A stretch of 22,014 nt of DNA from Cloacibacterium sp964530915. Lineage in GTDB: Bacteria; Bacteroidota; Bacteroidia; Flavobacteriales; Weeksellaceae. Below the pieces are notes generated by a model. That model had not been told where the DNA came from. It was given only the letters and a program-made list of their open reading frames with translations, and did no database searches. The stretch covers positions 1 to 22,014 of the forward strand of contig CAZHCK010000038.1 in assembly GCA_964530915.1 (NCBI GenBank), read 5' to 3'. Made by a program: the position numbers and the translations under genes. This document shows, in pieces, positions 15,171 to 22,014 of this stretch (positions within the stretch are counted from its first letter, which is position 1; every line of letters begins with the position of its first letter).

Positions 15171-15276
15171 AGTCCTGCTTTCGCTACTCGCTTTTTTGTT
15201 TTTTTTGTCATATTGAGCGAAGTCGAAATATCTAAAAAAAACAAAAAGAGCTCAGACATATCGCTCAATCAGGGCT
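15171..15276. repeat. Composite intergenic repeat between hutG and the aldehyde dehydrogenase gene
   Basis: This fills the middle of the 300-base gene-free stretch 15100-15399. It starts AGTCCTG and ends CAGGGCT, near-inverted ends, with inner TTTTTTGTTTT and AAAACAAAAA arms. The TTTCGCTACTCGC segment on the left and the TCGCTCAATCAGGG segment on the right resemble, from memory, intergenic elements common in Chryseobacterium-like genomes. A REP-like unit lies inside it. The rest of the gap is AT-rich with promoter boxes near its end. Confidence 0.55.
15204..15233. repeat. REP-like palindromic unit nested in the composite repeat
   Basis: TTTGTCATATTGAGCGAAGT followed by CGAAATATCT. It shares TTTGTCAT at its start and ATCTA at its end with the GIY-YIG flanking repeats but has a different centre. 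ATATT (15210-15214) pairs with AATAT (15227-15231). ATTGAGCGA recurs inverted at 15261-15269. Confidence 0.65.
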
Positions 15277-15368
15277 AGAAATTAGTTTCGGTTTTATTTT
15301 CACTTTTTTAAATGATAAGCATTTAAAATTTTTATCTTTGATAAAACCACGTTTAGGCTTTAGTACAG

Positions 15369-15376
15369 TATCTTTG
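15369..15376 (+). promoter_or_regulatory. Candidate -7 box for the aldehyde dehydrogenase gene
   Basis: TATCTTTG fits TAnnTTTG and lies 23 bases before the ATG at 15400. A second identical box is at 15333-15340. Neither has a TTG at ideal -33 spacing. Confidence 0.5.
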
Positions 15377-15399
15377 TACACTTTTTTTAATCAAAAATT

Positions 15400-16695
15400 A
15401 TGGAACAATTCCTTCAAAATACCTTACAAAATTCTCAAGACGCTTTCCAAAGATGGAGAAAAATTCCGTTTGAAGAAAGACAAAAATATTTCACTCAACT
15501 ATCTGAAATTCTGAATAATAGAAAACAAGAGTTTGCGACAATCATTACCCAAGAAATGAATAAACCTATTTCTCAATCCGTTTCAGAGATAGAAAAATGT
15601 GCGGCGTTATGTGATTATTATGCTGCCGCTGAAAATGTACTGAAAACAGAACAGGTGGCAACAGAATTTCAAATTTCCGAAATCCATCACGAACCTTTGG
15701 GCGTTATTTTGGGCGTCATGCCATGGAATTTTCCTTTTTGGCAAGCGATTAGATTTGCAGTTCCTACCATTTTAGCAGGAAATGTAATTGTGCTGAAACA
15801 CGCTTCTATTTGTGAGAAATCTGGTGAAACCATGCAAGAAATTTTTGAAAAAGCAGGTTTCCCAAAAGGTATTTTTACTTTTTTAAAGGTTTCTCATGCG
15901 CAAGTAGAAGAAATGATTGCTTATCCTATTATCAGAGGTGTTTCTCTTACAGGTAGCGAAGCTGCAGGAAGAAAAATTGCCGAAACCGCAGGGAAAAATT
16001 TAAAAAAATGTGTTTTGGAATTAGGCGGGAGTGATGCTTTTATTGTTTGTGAAGACGCAGATGTTTCTAAAGCCGCAAAAGATGGAGCACAAGCAAGATT
16101 GCAGAATAATGGACAAACTTGTGTGGCAGGGAAAAGATTTATCATTCACGAGAAAGTATATCAAGATTTTGTAGAAAAATTCATCGAAGAGTATCAAAAA
16201 TACCAACCAGAAAATCCTATGAATAAAGAAACGAAGTTAGGATTAATGGCGAGAGAAGATTTAGCTACAGATTTAGAAAAACAATATCAAACAGCCCTTA
16301 CAAATGGTGCGAAAGCTATTTTAGAATTAGAATCTGTAGGAAATATGGCTTTTAGACCTGGTATTTTAGAAATGAATCCCGAAAATCCTATTGCTCAGGA
16401 AGAATTATTTGGTCCATTGGCAATGGTTTTTAAAGTGAAAAGTGATGAAGAAGCCTTACAAATTGCCAATAATACGATGTTTGGATTAGGAAACGCCGTT
16501 TTCACCTCAAATAAAGAAAGAGCTTTGTTTTTCGCAGAGAATTTAGAAAGCGGAAGCGTGGCAATTAATCAAATTTTTCGTTCGGACGTAAGATTGCCTT
16601 TTGGCGGAAGAAAAAATTCTGGATATGGAGTAGAATTGTCTCTGTATGCACTCAAAGAATTTACCGCTCCCAAAACCATTATCGGAAAATTTTAG
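15400..16695 (+). CDS. NAD(P)-dependent aldehyde dehydrogenase, succinate-semialdehyde dehydrogenase-like (YneI/Sad group)
   Basis: A 431-residue aldehyde dehydrogenase that oxidises an aldehyde to its acid. It is shorter than the usual 480-500 residues because the N-terminal part is reduced, as in the YneI/Sad-like group. PWNFPFW (Rossmann-fold entry), SLTGSEAAG (cofactor binding), Glu207 in VLELGGSD, the catalytic Cys241 in GQTCVAGKR and EELFGPLAMVF are all present; the spacing of 34 between Glu and Cys is canonical. Succinate semialdehyde is the likeliest substrate by resemblance, but other short aldehydes are possible. The gene appears to be alone, with candidate promoter boxes before it and a terminator shared with the convergent pyk. 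A link with the upstream histidine-to-glutamate genes is only suggestive. Confidence 0.85.
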   Translation: MEQFLQNTLQNSQDAFQRWRKIPFEERQKYFTQLSEILNNRKQEFATIITQEMNKPISQSVSEIEKCAALCDYYAAAENVLKTEQVATEFQISEIHHEPLGVILGVMPWNFPFWQAIRFAVPTILAGNVIVLKHASICEKSGETMQEIFEKAGFPKGIFTFLKVSHAQVEEMIAYPIIRGVSLTGSEAAGRKIAETAGKNLKKCVLELGGSDAFIVCEDADVSKAAKDGAQARLQNNGQTCVAGKRFIIHEKVYQDFVEKFIEEYQKYQPENPMNKETKLGLMAREDLATDLEKQYQTALTNGAKAILELESVGNMAFRPGILEMNPENPIAQEELFGPLAMVFKVKSDEEALQIANNTMFGLGNAVFTSNKERALFFAENLESGSVAINQIFRSDVRLPFGGRKNSGYGVELSLYALKEFTAPKTIIGKF

Positions 16696-16711
16696 AAATT
16701 TTAAAAAATAA

Positions 16712-16740
16712 AAAGCTCCAAATTTTTGGAGCTTTCATTT
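16712..16740. terminator. Bidirectional terminator between the aldehyde dehydrogenase gene and pyk
   Basis: A perfect stem AAAGCTCCAA/TTGGAGCTTT (16712-16721 with 16726-16735) is flanked by an A tract on the left, which gives a strong T tract for the - strand (pyk operon), and by TTTCATTTT on the + side. Confidence 0.85.
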
Positions 16741-18176
16741 TATATAGTGGTTAATCTGAGTGTATTGGTTTTTCCACCTTCATAAACTGGCATTGCATTG
16801 AGATTTACTACAAAATCTCCTTTTTCTACATAACCGTAATGGTGAGTCAACATGTTTACTTGGATTACCGTTTCGTCAGTAGATTTGTTCATATCATAGT
16901 AGAACGCTCTTACTCCCCATAAAAGATTCAGCATGGTAAGAACTCTTCTGTTAGAACTGAAAACGATAATTCTAGAAGTAGGTCTGTGTGCAGAAATTTG
17001 GAAAGCAGTATAACCGGAGTGAGTAAGCGTAATAATGGCTGCTGCACCAGTAGTTTCTGCAATTTTAACTGCGTTTAGACAAACCATATCGGTTACGAAA
17101 CGATCGTCTACACAAGTTATTTTTTCTATAATATCATTTTTCTTTTCGTAAAGATTAGTAGATTCTATATTCTTAATAATCTTTGTGATGTTTTTAACTA
17201 CATCTACTGGATATTTTCCTACAGAAGTTTCACCAGAAAGCATTACTGCATCGGCGCCGTCTAATACGTTGTTTGCCACGTCATTTACCTCGGCTCTAGT
17301 TGGGGTAAGGCTACTGATCATGGTTTCCATCATTTGTGTAGCGATAATTACTGGTTTAGAGTAATATCTGGCTTTGTCTACTAATTTTTTCTGAATGACA
17401 GGAACTTCTTCCATTGGAACTTCTACTCCTAAATCTCCACGTGCAACCATTAATCCGTCACATTCTAGAAGAATTTCGTCAATATTTTTTACCCCTTCTG
17501 GTTTTTCAATTTTTGCGATAATTGGAATTTTGAAATCAGAATGAGCTTCAATTAATTTCTTCAAATCAATGATATCTTGAGCATGACGAACAAATGAAAG
17601 TGCAATCCAGTCAAACTCATTTTCAATCATGAATTTAGCATCTTCGATGTCTTTTTCTGTCAAAGCAGGAAGAGAAACATTGGTGTTTGGCAAATTCACT
17701 CCTTTTTTAGAGCTTAATGGTCCACCTTGAATCGTTTTTGCTTTTACCGTATCTTTTTGGTTGGTTTCGATGACTTCGAAAACCAATTTTCCGTCGTCAA
17801 TAAGGATTCTTTCACCAACTTTTACGTCTTGTGGGAATTTTTCGTAAGTCATGAATACTTTGGTTGAATCTCCTTCGCAAGGTTCATTGGTAAAGGTAAG
17901 TACGTCTCCTGGATTAAGGAAAGAACCTTCTTTTACCACGCCTACTCTTAATTTAGGACCTTGTAAATCTCCTAAAATAGAGATGTTATAACCGTATTCT
18001 TGATTGATTTCTCTAATAATGTCTACATTTCTCTTAACCAATTCGTAATCAGCATGAGAAAAATTTATTCTAAAAACATCGGCTCCAGCTTTTACCAGTT
18101 CTAGCATGATTTCTTTCGTAGAAGAAGCAGGTCCTAATGTTGCGATTACTTTGGTTTTTTTCGCTCTCTTATTCAT
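16740..18176 (-). CDS. pyk: Pyruvate kinase
   Basis: Converts phosphoenolpyruvate and ADP to pyruvate and ATP, the last step of glycolysis. It has 478 residues. Visible motifs are Arg36, Asn38 and Ser40 in FRINFSHAD (monovalent-cation and substrate site), Asp70 in ILGDLQGPKLR, the B domain from about 75 to 165, the signature IIAKIEKPEG with the catalytic Lys222 and metal ligand Glu224, ARGDLG with Asp248, and the MLSGETSVGKYP segment. The C-terminal domain ends NTLRLTTI. The ATG overlaps the stop of the preceding IPExxxVDY gene by 8 bases (ATGAATAA), so translation is probably coupled. It is the last gene of the acpP-fabF-rnc operon and is followed by a terminator. Confidence 0.97.
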   Translation of the reverse strand: MNKRAKKTKVIATLGPASSTKEIMLELVKAGADVFRINFSHADYELVKRNVDIIREINQEYGYNISILGDLQGPKLRVGVVKEGSFLNPGDVLTFTNEPCEGDSTKVFMTYEKFPQDVKVGERILIDDGKLVFEVIETNQKDTVKAKTIQGGPLSSKKGVNLPNTNVSLPALTEKDIEDAKFMIENEFDWIALSFVRHAQDIIDLKKLIEAHSDFKIPIIAKIEKPEGVKNIDEILLECDGLMVARGDLGVEVPMEEVPVIQKKLVDKARYYSKPVIIATQMMETMISSLTPTRAEVNDVANNVLDGADAVMLSGETSVGKYPVDVVKNITKIIKNIESTNLYEKKNDIIEKITCVDDRFVTDMVCLNAVKIAETTGAAAIITLTHSGYTAFQISAHRPTSRIIVFSSNRRVLTMLNLLWGVRAFYYDMNKSTDETVIQVNMLTHHYGYVEKGDFVVNLNAMPVYEGGKTNTLRLTTI

Positions 18177-18627
18177 AATAATTTATTAGCTTGTATAGTT
18201 CGCTATTGGGTTGTAAAGAAAAATCTTGTATTTGAAACATGATGTTTTCTGGCAGCAAAATTAGTGAAAAATCTTTAAAACTATCCTTTGCATAAATAAT
18301 GTAGTCTACATCTTTATTTTTAGGCATCAGAAATTTTATTTCTTCAGTCTGTGCAAAGAGTTCGTTGTCTGTTTTTTTTCGTAATGGTGCTGATTTGTTA
18401 GATACTATAGAATAGCAATTTTTGGTTTCTTTGTGATATCCTTCGAATTTTGTAAAACAAAACTGTTTTATTTTTAAATCGTCTGTTCTTACGAATTGGA
18501 AGGGATTTATTTTGTTAATTTCGAAAAATATTTCGTGATCGGGTAATTTTTTAGCCAATCTTAGTAAACCAATGTCCATTGGTTCATCATCTTCTAGGTC
18601 AAGAAATATTTTTTTGTTTTTCAACAA
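18169..18627 (-). CDS. IPExxxVDY-family protein
   Basis: A 152-residue protein of unknown function that belongs to a family named for its motif and found next to rnc and pyk in Bacteroidota. The motif appears here as M-P-K-N-K-D-V-D-Y at 101-109, so the usual I-P-E start is changed but the V-D-Y end is kept. The protein is mixed alpha/beta with no signal peptide or membrane segment. It overlaps rnc by 29 bases and pyk by 8 bases, the tightest packing in the operon, which supports translational coupling. The call depends on position as much as on sequence. Confidence 0.8.
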   Translation of the reverse strand: MLKNKKIFLDLEDDEPMDIGLLRLAKKLPDHEIFFEINKINPFQFVRTDDLKIKQFCFTKFEGYHKETKNCYSIVSNKSAPLRKKTDNELFAQTEEIKFLMPKNKDVDYIIYAKDSFKDFSLILLPENIMFQIQDFSLQPNSELYKLINYYE

Positions 18628-19366
18628 TGTTTTCTTTTTTATTTAAGGAGTAAAACGCTCTTTGTGCTGCTTTTTCTTCTGCTTTTTTCTTGGAAGTTTC
18701 TGTGGCAGAAGAGATTTTTACATTATTTAAGTAGATACAACTCTTAAATAGAAGGTTTTTATTGGGCAAAGTTTCTTCGGTGATTTCATACTTTATCGTC
18801 ACCTTTTTCTTTTGGCTCCATTCTAGCAATAATCCTTTGTAGCTTACGATTTTGTTTTCTAGTTTTTCGATATGTTTATCTGTAAACAATTTTTCTAAAA
18901 CAATTTTTTCGCAAGTTTCATAATTGGTGTCTAAATAAAGCGCACCAATAAAGGCTTCGAAGAGATTCCCCGAAATATTTTCACCTAAATTACCATTGCC
19001 ACCATTTTGAATAAAATCTGTAAGCTTCAGTTTTTCGCCTAGAGAGTTAAGGTTTTTTCGATTGACAATTTTTGATTTCATTTGGGTAAGAAATCCTTCA
19101 TTGGCATCGGGATAATTTTTATATAGGTAGCAAGAAATAATGCTTCCTAAGACTGCATCTCCTAAAAATTCTAATCTTTCGTAGTTTTTAGCTCCTATAG
19201 TTTTATTAGGAATTTTCAGAGAAAAAGCTTCATGATAGTAATCAAGATTTTTTACATTCTGCCCAATTATTTTACTAACTCTGGCAGAAAGTAGCTTTTC
19301 TTTTTCAGTCTTTTTTTTGAAAGGTCTTTTAAGTAGAAATTTTTGTAATGAATTTTTTAAGCCCAT
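18599..19366 (-). CDS. rnc: Ribonuclease III
   Basis: A double-strand-specific endoribonuclease for rRNA maturation and RNA turnover. With the start at 19366 it has 255 residues. The catalytic signature ERLEFLGDAVL holds Glu63, Glu66 and Asp70; the second acidic site is Glu137 in FEAFIGALYLD, but the position three before it is Asn134 where many homologues have Asp. The C-terminal double-stranded RNA-binding domain runs from about 180 (YKGLLLEWSQ) to 245 (KKAEEKAAQRAFYSL). I chose the ATG at 19366-19364, which overlaps the fabF stop as TAATG; an in-frame ATG at 19390 would add 8 residues inside fabF and is less likely. The rnc tail overlaps the next gene by 29 bases. Confidence 0.94.
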   Translation of the reverse strand: MGLKNSLQKFLLKRPFKKKTEKEKLLSARVSKIIGQNVKNLDYYHEAFSLKIPNKTIGAKNYERLEFLGDAVLGSIISCYLYKNYPDANEGFLTQMKSKIVNRKNLNSLGEKLKLTDFIQNGGNGNLGENISGNLFEAFIGALYLDTNYETCEKIVLEKLFTDKHIEKLENKIVSYKGLLLEWSQKKKVTIKYEITEETLPNKNLLFKSCIYLNNVKISSATETSKKKAEEKAAQRAFYSLNKKENIVEKQKNIS

Positions 19367-20613
19367 TATAATTTCTTGAATAGAACGCAAGCATTGTGAC
19401 CTCCGAAACCAAAGGTGTTACTCATGGCAATTTTTACATCTTTTTTCACGGCATTATTAAACGTAAAGTCTAATCTGCTATCTATGTTTTCGTCATCAGT
19501 AAAATGGTTAATGGTAGGAGGAACAATACCATGTAAAATAGTTCCTAACGCTGCTATAGCTTCTATTACACCAGCTGCACCAAGAAGGTGACCAGTCATA
19601 GATTTAGTAGAGTTTATTTGAATATCAAATGCATGCTCGCCTAATAGTTTAACAATTGCATTAGATTCTGCAATATCTCCTAATGGAGTAGAGGTACCAT
19701 GCATATTGATGTGGTCTACTTCATCTGGAGTTACACCAGCGTCTTCTAAACAATTTTTCATAACTAGATAAGCGCCTAATCCTTCTGGATGAGGTGCGGT
19801 CATATGATATGCATCTGCACTTAAACCACCACCTGCAAGTTCTGCGTAAATGGTAGCGCCACGTTTTTTAGCATGTTCATACTCTTCAAGGATGATACAA
19901 CCTGCACCTTCTCCTAGAACAAATCCATCTCTGTCTTTGTCAAAAGGTCTAGAAGCAGTTTTATAATCATCATTTCTTGTAGAAAGAGCCATCATAGAAT
20001 TAAATCCTCCCATTCCAGATGCGGTAACAGCAGCTTCTGAACCTCCACATACAATTACGTCTGCTTTTCCTAATTGGAGAAGCATTTTTGCATCAATCAA
20101 CGCGTTTGTAGAAGATGCACACGCAGAAACTGTAGTGTAATTAGGTCCATGAAAACCATATTCCATAGAAACATGACCCGGAGTAATATCCGCAATCATT
20201 TTTGGAATGAAGAAAGGATTAAATCTAGGTATTCCTTCAGATTTTGCCCAGCCTAGAACTTCGGTTTCGAAAGTTTCTAAACCTCCAATTCCTGAGCCCC
20301 AGATTACACCCACTCTGTTTTTATCTACTTGATCTTCGATAATTCTAGAATGTGATACAGCTTCACGAGCTGCCACCACACCGAGTTGAGTGTTTCGGTC
20401 CATTTTTTTTGCTTCCTTTTTTTCAAAATGATCTAAAGGATTGAAGTTTTTAACCTCACAAGCAAATTTTGTTTTGAAGTTAGTAGAATCGAAGAGAGTG
20501 ATAGGAGCAGCGCCACTTACACCTTTTACAAGGTTTTCCCAATACTCTTGAGCATTATTACCAATTGGTGTAATTGCACCAAATCCTGTTACTACAACTC
20601 TCTTCAATTCCAT
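19366..20613 (-). CDS. fabF: 3-oxoacyl-[acyl-carrier-protein] synthase II (KAS II)
   Basis: Condenses malonyl-ACP with the growing acyl-ACP in fatty-acid elongation. At 415 residues it is full length. The Cys-His-His catalytic triad is Cys165 in VSACASSTN, His305 in NMHGTSTP and His342 in SMTGHLLGAAG. The N-terminus VVVTGFGAITPIG and the C-terminal NTFGFGGHNACVLF are standard for FabF. It follows acpP by 26 bases and joins rnc through a TAATG overlap. The order acpP-fabF-rnc is widely conserved. Confidence 0.97.
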   Translation of the reverse strand: MELKRVVVTGFGAITPIGNNAQEYWENLVKGVSGAAPITLFDSTNFKTKFACEVKNFNPLDHFEKKEAKKMDRNTQLGVVAAREAVSHSRIIEDQVDKNRVGVIWGSGIGGLETFETEVLGWAKSEGIPRFNPFFIPKMIADITPGHVSMEYGFHGPNYTTVSACASSTNALIDAKMLLQLGKADVIVCGGSEAAVTASGMGGFNSMMALSTRNDDYKTASRPFDKDRDGFVLGEGAGCIILEEYEHAKKRGATIYAELAGGGLSADAYHMTAPHPEGLGAYLVMKNCLEDAGVTPDEVDHINMHGTSTPLGDIAESNAIVKLLGEHAFDIQINSTKSMTGHLLGAAGVIEAIAALGTILHGIVPPTINHFTDDENIDSRLDFTFNNAVKKDVKIAMSNTFGFGGHNACVLFKKL

Positions 20614-20639
20614 AGTTTTGTTAATTTTTGTAATAAAAA

Positions 20640-20879
20640 TTATTGTTTGATAACTTCTTCAATATAAGCGATTGCGTGACCTACAGTAGTGATTTTTTCT
20701 GCCTGATCATCAGGAATCTGAATGTTGAATTCTTTTTCAAATTCCATAATTAATTCTACAGTATCTAAAGAATCTGCACCTAAATCATTAGTGAAGCTTG
20801 CTTCAGGAGTTACTTCTGTTTCTTCCACGTCTAGCTTATCTGCGATGATAGCTTTTACTCTTGATGTAATGTCTGACAT
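20640..20879 (-). CDS. acpP: Acyl carrier protein
   Basis: A 79-residue acidic four-helix carrier protein. Ser37 in GADSLDTVEL is the site for the 4'-phosphopantetheine arm that carries acyl chains in fatty-acid synthesis. The remaining pattern (MSDITSRVKAIIADKL, EKEFNIQIPDD, TTVGHAIAYI) is typical of bacterial AcpP. It is the first gene of the - strand operon and has the best promoter in the window. Confidence 0.98.
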   Translation of the reverse strand: MSDITSRVKAIIADKLDVEETEVTPEASFTNDLGADSLDTVELIMEFEKEFNIQIPDDQAEKITTVGHAIAYIEEVIKQ

Positions 20880-20915
20880 AGCAATTTGTTTTAAAAATTT
20901 TTGTTAATTCAAGTG

Positions 20916-20944
20916 CAAATATATAAAATTCTGTGCCAATACAA
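20916..20944 (-). promoter_or_regulatory. Bacteroidota promoter for acpP-fabF-rnc-IPExxxVDY-pyk
   Basis: On the - strand TTG (20944-20942), an 18-base spacer and TATATTTG (20923-20916) match TTG-N17-23-TAnnTTTG closely. The -7 box ends 36 bases before the acpP ATG. No other promoter was recognised within the tightly packed operon. Confidence 0.75.
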
Positions 20945-21025
20945 ATTTTTTTCATATATTTTGATTTTAAATTATTGTAAATCAGTCTAATAATATTTTA
21001 GTAATACGAATTAGAGATTAATTCT

Positions 21026-21033
21026 TAATTTTG
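21026..21033 (+). promoter_or_regulatory. Candidate -7 box for folE
   Basis: TAATTTTG fits TAnnTTTG and ends 17 bases before the ATG at 21051. No TTG at ideal -33 spacing. The G of this box is also the first base of an upstream in-frame GTG, which argues against that GTG as a start. Confidence 0.5.
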
Positions 21034-21050
21034 TGACATTATTTCAGACT

Positions 21051-21716
21051 ATGAGTAACTTTTTTGAAAACGATGATGATGTTTTTACAGGCAAAGACCA
21101 TACTCCGCTTCGTGAGGATGCTTTCGTAAAGACTCCAGAAGAAAAAATAAAAATTATAGAAGAAAAGTTTGCAGAGATTATGCACACTTTAGGTCTTGAT
21201 ATGACCGATGATTCCCTGAAAGATTCACCAAAACGTGTTGCTAAGATGTATGTAAACGAAATTTTTGGTGGACTTTTGCCAGAAAACAAACCGGGGATTT
21301 CTACTTTCAGCAATAAATATAAGTATAGACAAATGCTTGTAGAGAAAGATATTACCGTATATTCTTTCTGTGAGCATCATTTTTTACCCATTATTGGCAA
21401 AGCGCACGTTGCTTATATTTCAAACGGAGACGTAATCGGGCTTTCTAAAATCAATAGAATTGTAGATTATTACGCAAAACGTCCGCAAGTTCAGGAAAGA
21501 TTAACGATGCAGATTGTAGATGCTTTAAAAGAAGCACTGGGAACGAAAGATGTAGCTTGTATTATAGATGCAAAACACCTTTGTGTAAATTGTAGAGGAA
21601 TAAAAGATACCGCAAGTTCTACCATTACCGCAGAATTGAGCGGAATTTTCAGAACCAATCCTATTACAAGACAAGAGTTCTTACATTACGTAGGAAGTCA
21701 TGCGAAGTTGGATTAA
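21051..21716 (+). CDS. folE: GTP cyclohydrolase I
   Basis: Converts GTP to 7,8-dihydroneopterin triphosphate, the first step of folate and pterin synthesis. It has 221 residues from the ATG at 21051. The zinc ligands are Cys107 and His110 in FCEHHFLP and Cys178 in KHLCVNCRG; GLSKINRIVDYYAKRPQVQERLT-type substrate segments follow the normal order, and NPITRQEFLHYV closes the protein. An in-frame GTG at 21033 would add six residues (MTLFQT), but it lies within the -7 promoter box and would not be transcribed, so the ATG is preferred. The acidic start NFFENDDDV is not part of the catalytic fold. Confidence 0.96.
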   Translation: MSNFFENDDDVFTGKDHTPLREDAFVKTPEEKIKIIEEKFAEIMHTLGLDMTDDSLKDSPKRVAKMYVNEIFGGLLPENKPGISTFSNKYKYRQMLVEKDITVYSFCEHHFLPIIGKAHVAYISNGDVIGLSKINRIVDYYAKRPQVQERLTMQIVDALKEALGTKDVACIIDAKHLCVNCRGIKDTASSTITAELSGIFRTNPITRQEFLHYVGSHAKLD

Positions 21717-21762
21717 TTTCAATTGGATAATTTGAAAATAAGATAATTAGAAAATTTTAGAA

Positions 21763-22014
21763 ATGAAGAAAATACTACTTATATTTATTTTAATCATATT
21801 TTCAAATTGTCAAGACCATAAAATTGAAAATAATTTTAAGTCTCAAGAGAATCAAGTATTAACTGTAGAAGAAGATTTCAATACTTTTTTTGAAAAATTT
21901 AAAAAAGATTCTGTTTTTCAAAAACAACGAGTTGTTTTTCCTTTGAAAGTTAGAATTTTTAATACAGATAATTTAAAAACAGAAGAAAATAGTTTAGAAG
22001 AAAAAAACTATGAA
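21763..22014 (+). CDS. Lipoprotein, DUF4348-like, cut by the window end
   Basis: The first 84 codons are open to the last base of the window and the gene continues beyond it. The N-terminus is a lipoprotein signal (MKKILLIFILIIFSNC) with Cys16 as the lipidated residue. A polar linker follows, then DFNTFFEKFKKDSVFQKQRV and VFPL at about 43-66, which resembles the start of the DUF4348 domain of Bacteroidota lipoproteins. It lies 46 bases after folE with no terminator in between, so read-through from folE is possible. Function unknown; the family call is tentative. Confidence 0.6.
   Translation, partial: MKKILLIFILIIFSNCQDHKIENNFKSQENQVLTVEEDFNTFFEKFKKDSVFQKQRVVFPLKVRIFNTDNLKTEENSLEEKNYE

Noticed and set aside
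15081..15278. A 65-codon + strand reading frame starting inside the hutG end
   Set aside because: Most of it is the translation of the composite repeat (VILSEVEISKK is the palindrome read as protein), it overlaps hutG, and the rest is low complexity.
21033..21050. GTG start for folE
   Set aside because: The GTG overlaps the -7 promoter box; the ATG at 21051 gives a normal-length protein.
20880..21050. A riboswitch or small RNA between acpP and folE
   Set aside because: The gap holds two promoter regions and AT-rich sequence; I see no stable conserved fold.

Overview
The window is an ordinary chromosomal stretch of an AT-rich member of Bacteroidota. It is most likely a flavobacterium of the Chryseobacterium/Cloacibacterium type (Weeksellaceae); this lineage call is inference. 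Supporting signs are a type IX secretion sorting domain, TAnnTTTG-type -7 promoter boxes, almost no Shine-Dalgarno sequences, DUF6452/DUF6048 lipoprotein and barrel genes near rlmD, and the gene order acpP-fabF-rnc-IPExxxVDY-pyk. No rRNA, tRNA, CRISPR array, prophage or recognisable transposase was seen.

Layout. 1-7 kb (+ strand): a thioredoxin-fold lipoprotein lacking its CXXC, rlmD, a large secreted metzincin-type protease, then overlapping DUF6452 and DUF6048 genes. 7-9 kb: a T9SS-secreted M43 metalloprotease. 9-12 kb (- strand): ruvB with a small two-helix membrane protein, then an MBL-fold hydrolase followed by coaE. 12-15.1 kb (+ strand): a four-helix-bundle (S23-type) gene, hutI (imidazolonepropionase), a GIY-YIG nuclease-like gene and hutG (formimidoylglutamase). 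15.4-16.7 kb: an aldehyde dehydrogenase. 16.7-20.9 kb (- strand): acpP-fabF-rnc-IPExxxVDY-pyk, tightly packed with overlapping start and stop codons. 21-22 kb (+ strand): folE and a lipoprotein cut by the window end.

How the genes work together. HutI and HutG carry out two late steps of histidine degradation to glutamate; hutH and hutU are not in the window. acpP and fabF form the core of fatty-acid chain elongation and share one operon with RNase III and pyruvate kinase. The two zinc proteases and the lipoproteins belong to the cell envelope or secretome.

The most unusual material lies at 9.67-15.3 kb. Two small non-metabolic genes, S23-type and GIY-YIG, sit on either side of hutI. Each is bracketed by its own near-perfect inverted repeat of 27-32 bp (12006-12037 with 12474-12505, and 13773-13799 with 14129-14156), so both look like single-gene cassettes. 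Three runs of 7-bp tandem repeats lie inside coding sequence: two in the first 26 codons of coaE and one in hutI. Since 7 is not a multiple of 3, any copy change shifts the reading frame. A nested REP-like element fills the gap between hutG and the aldehyde dehydrogenase gene.
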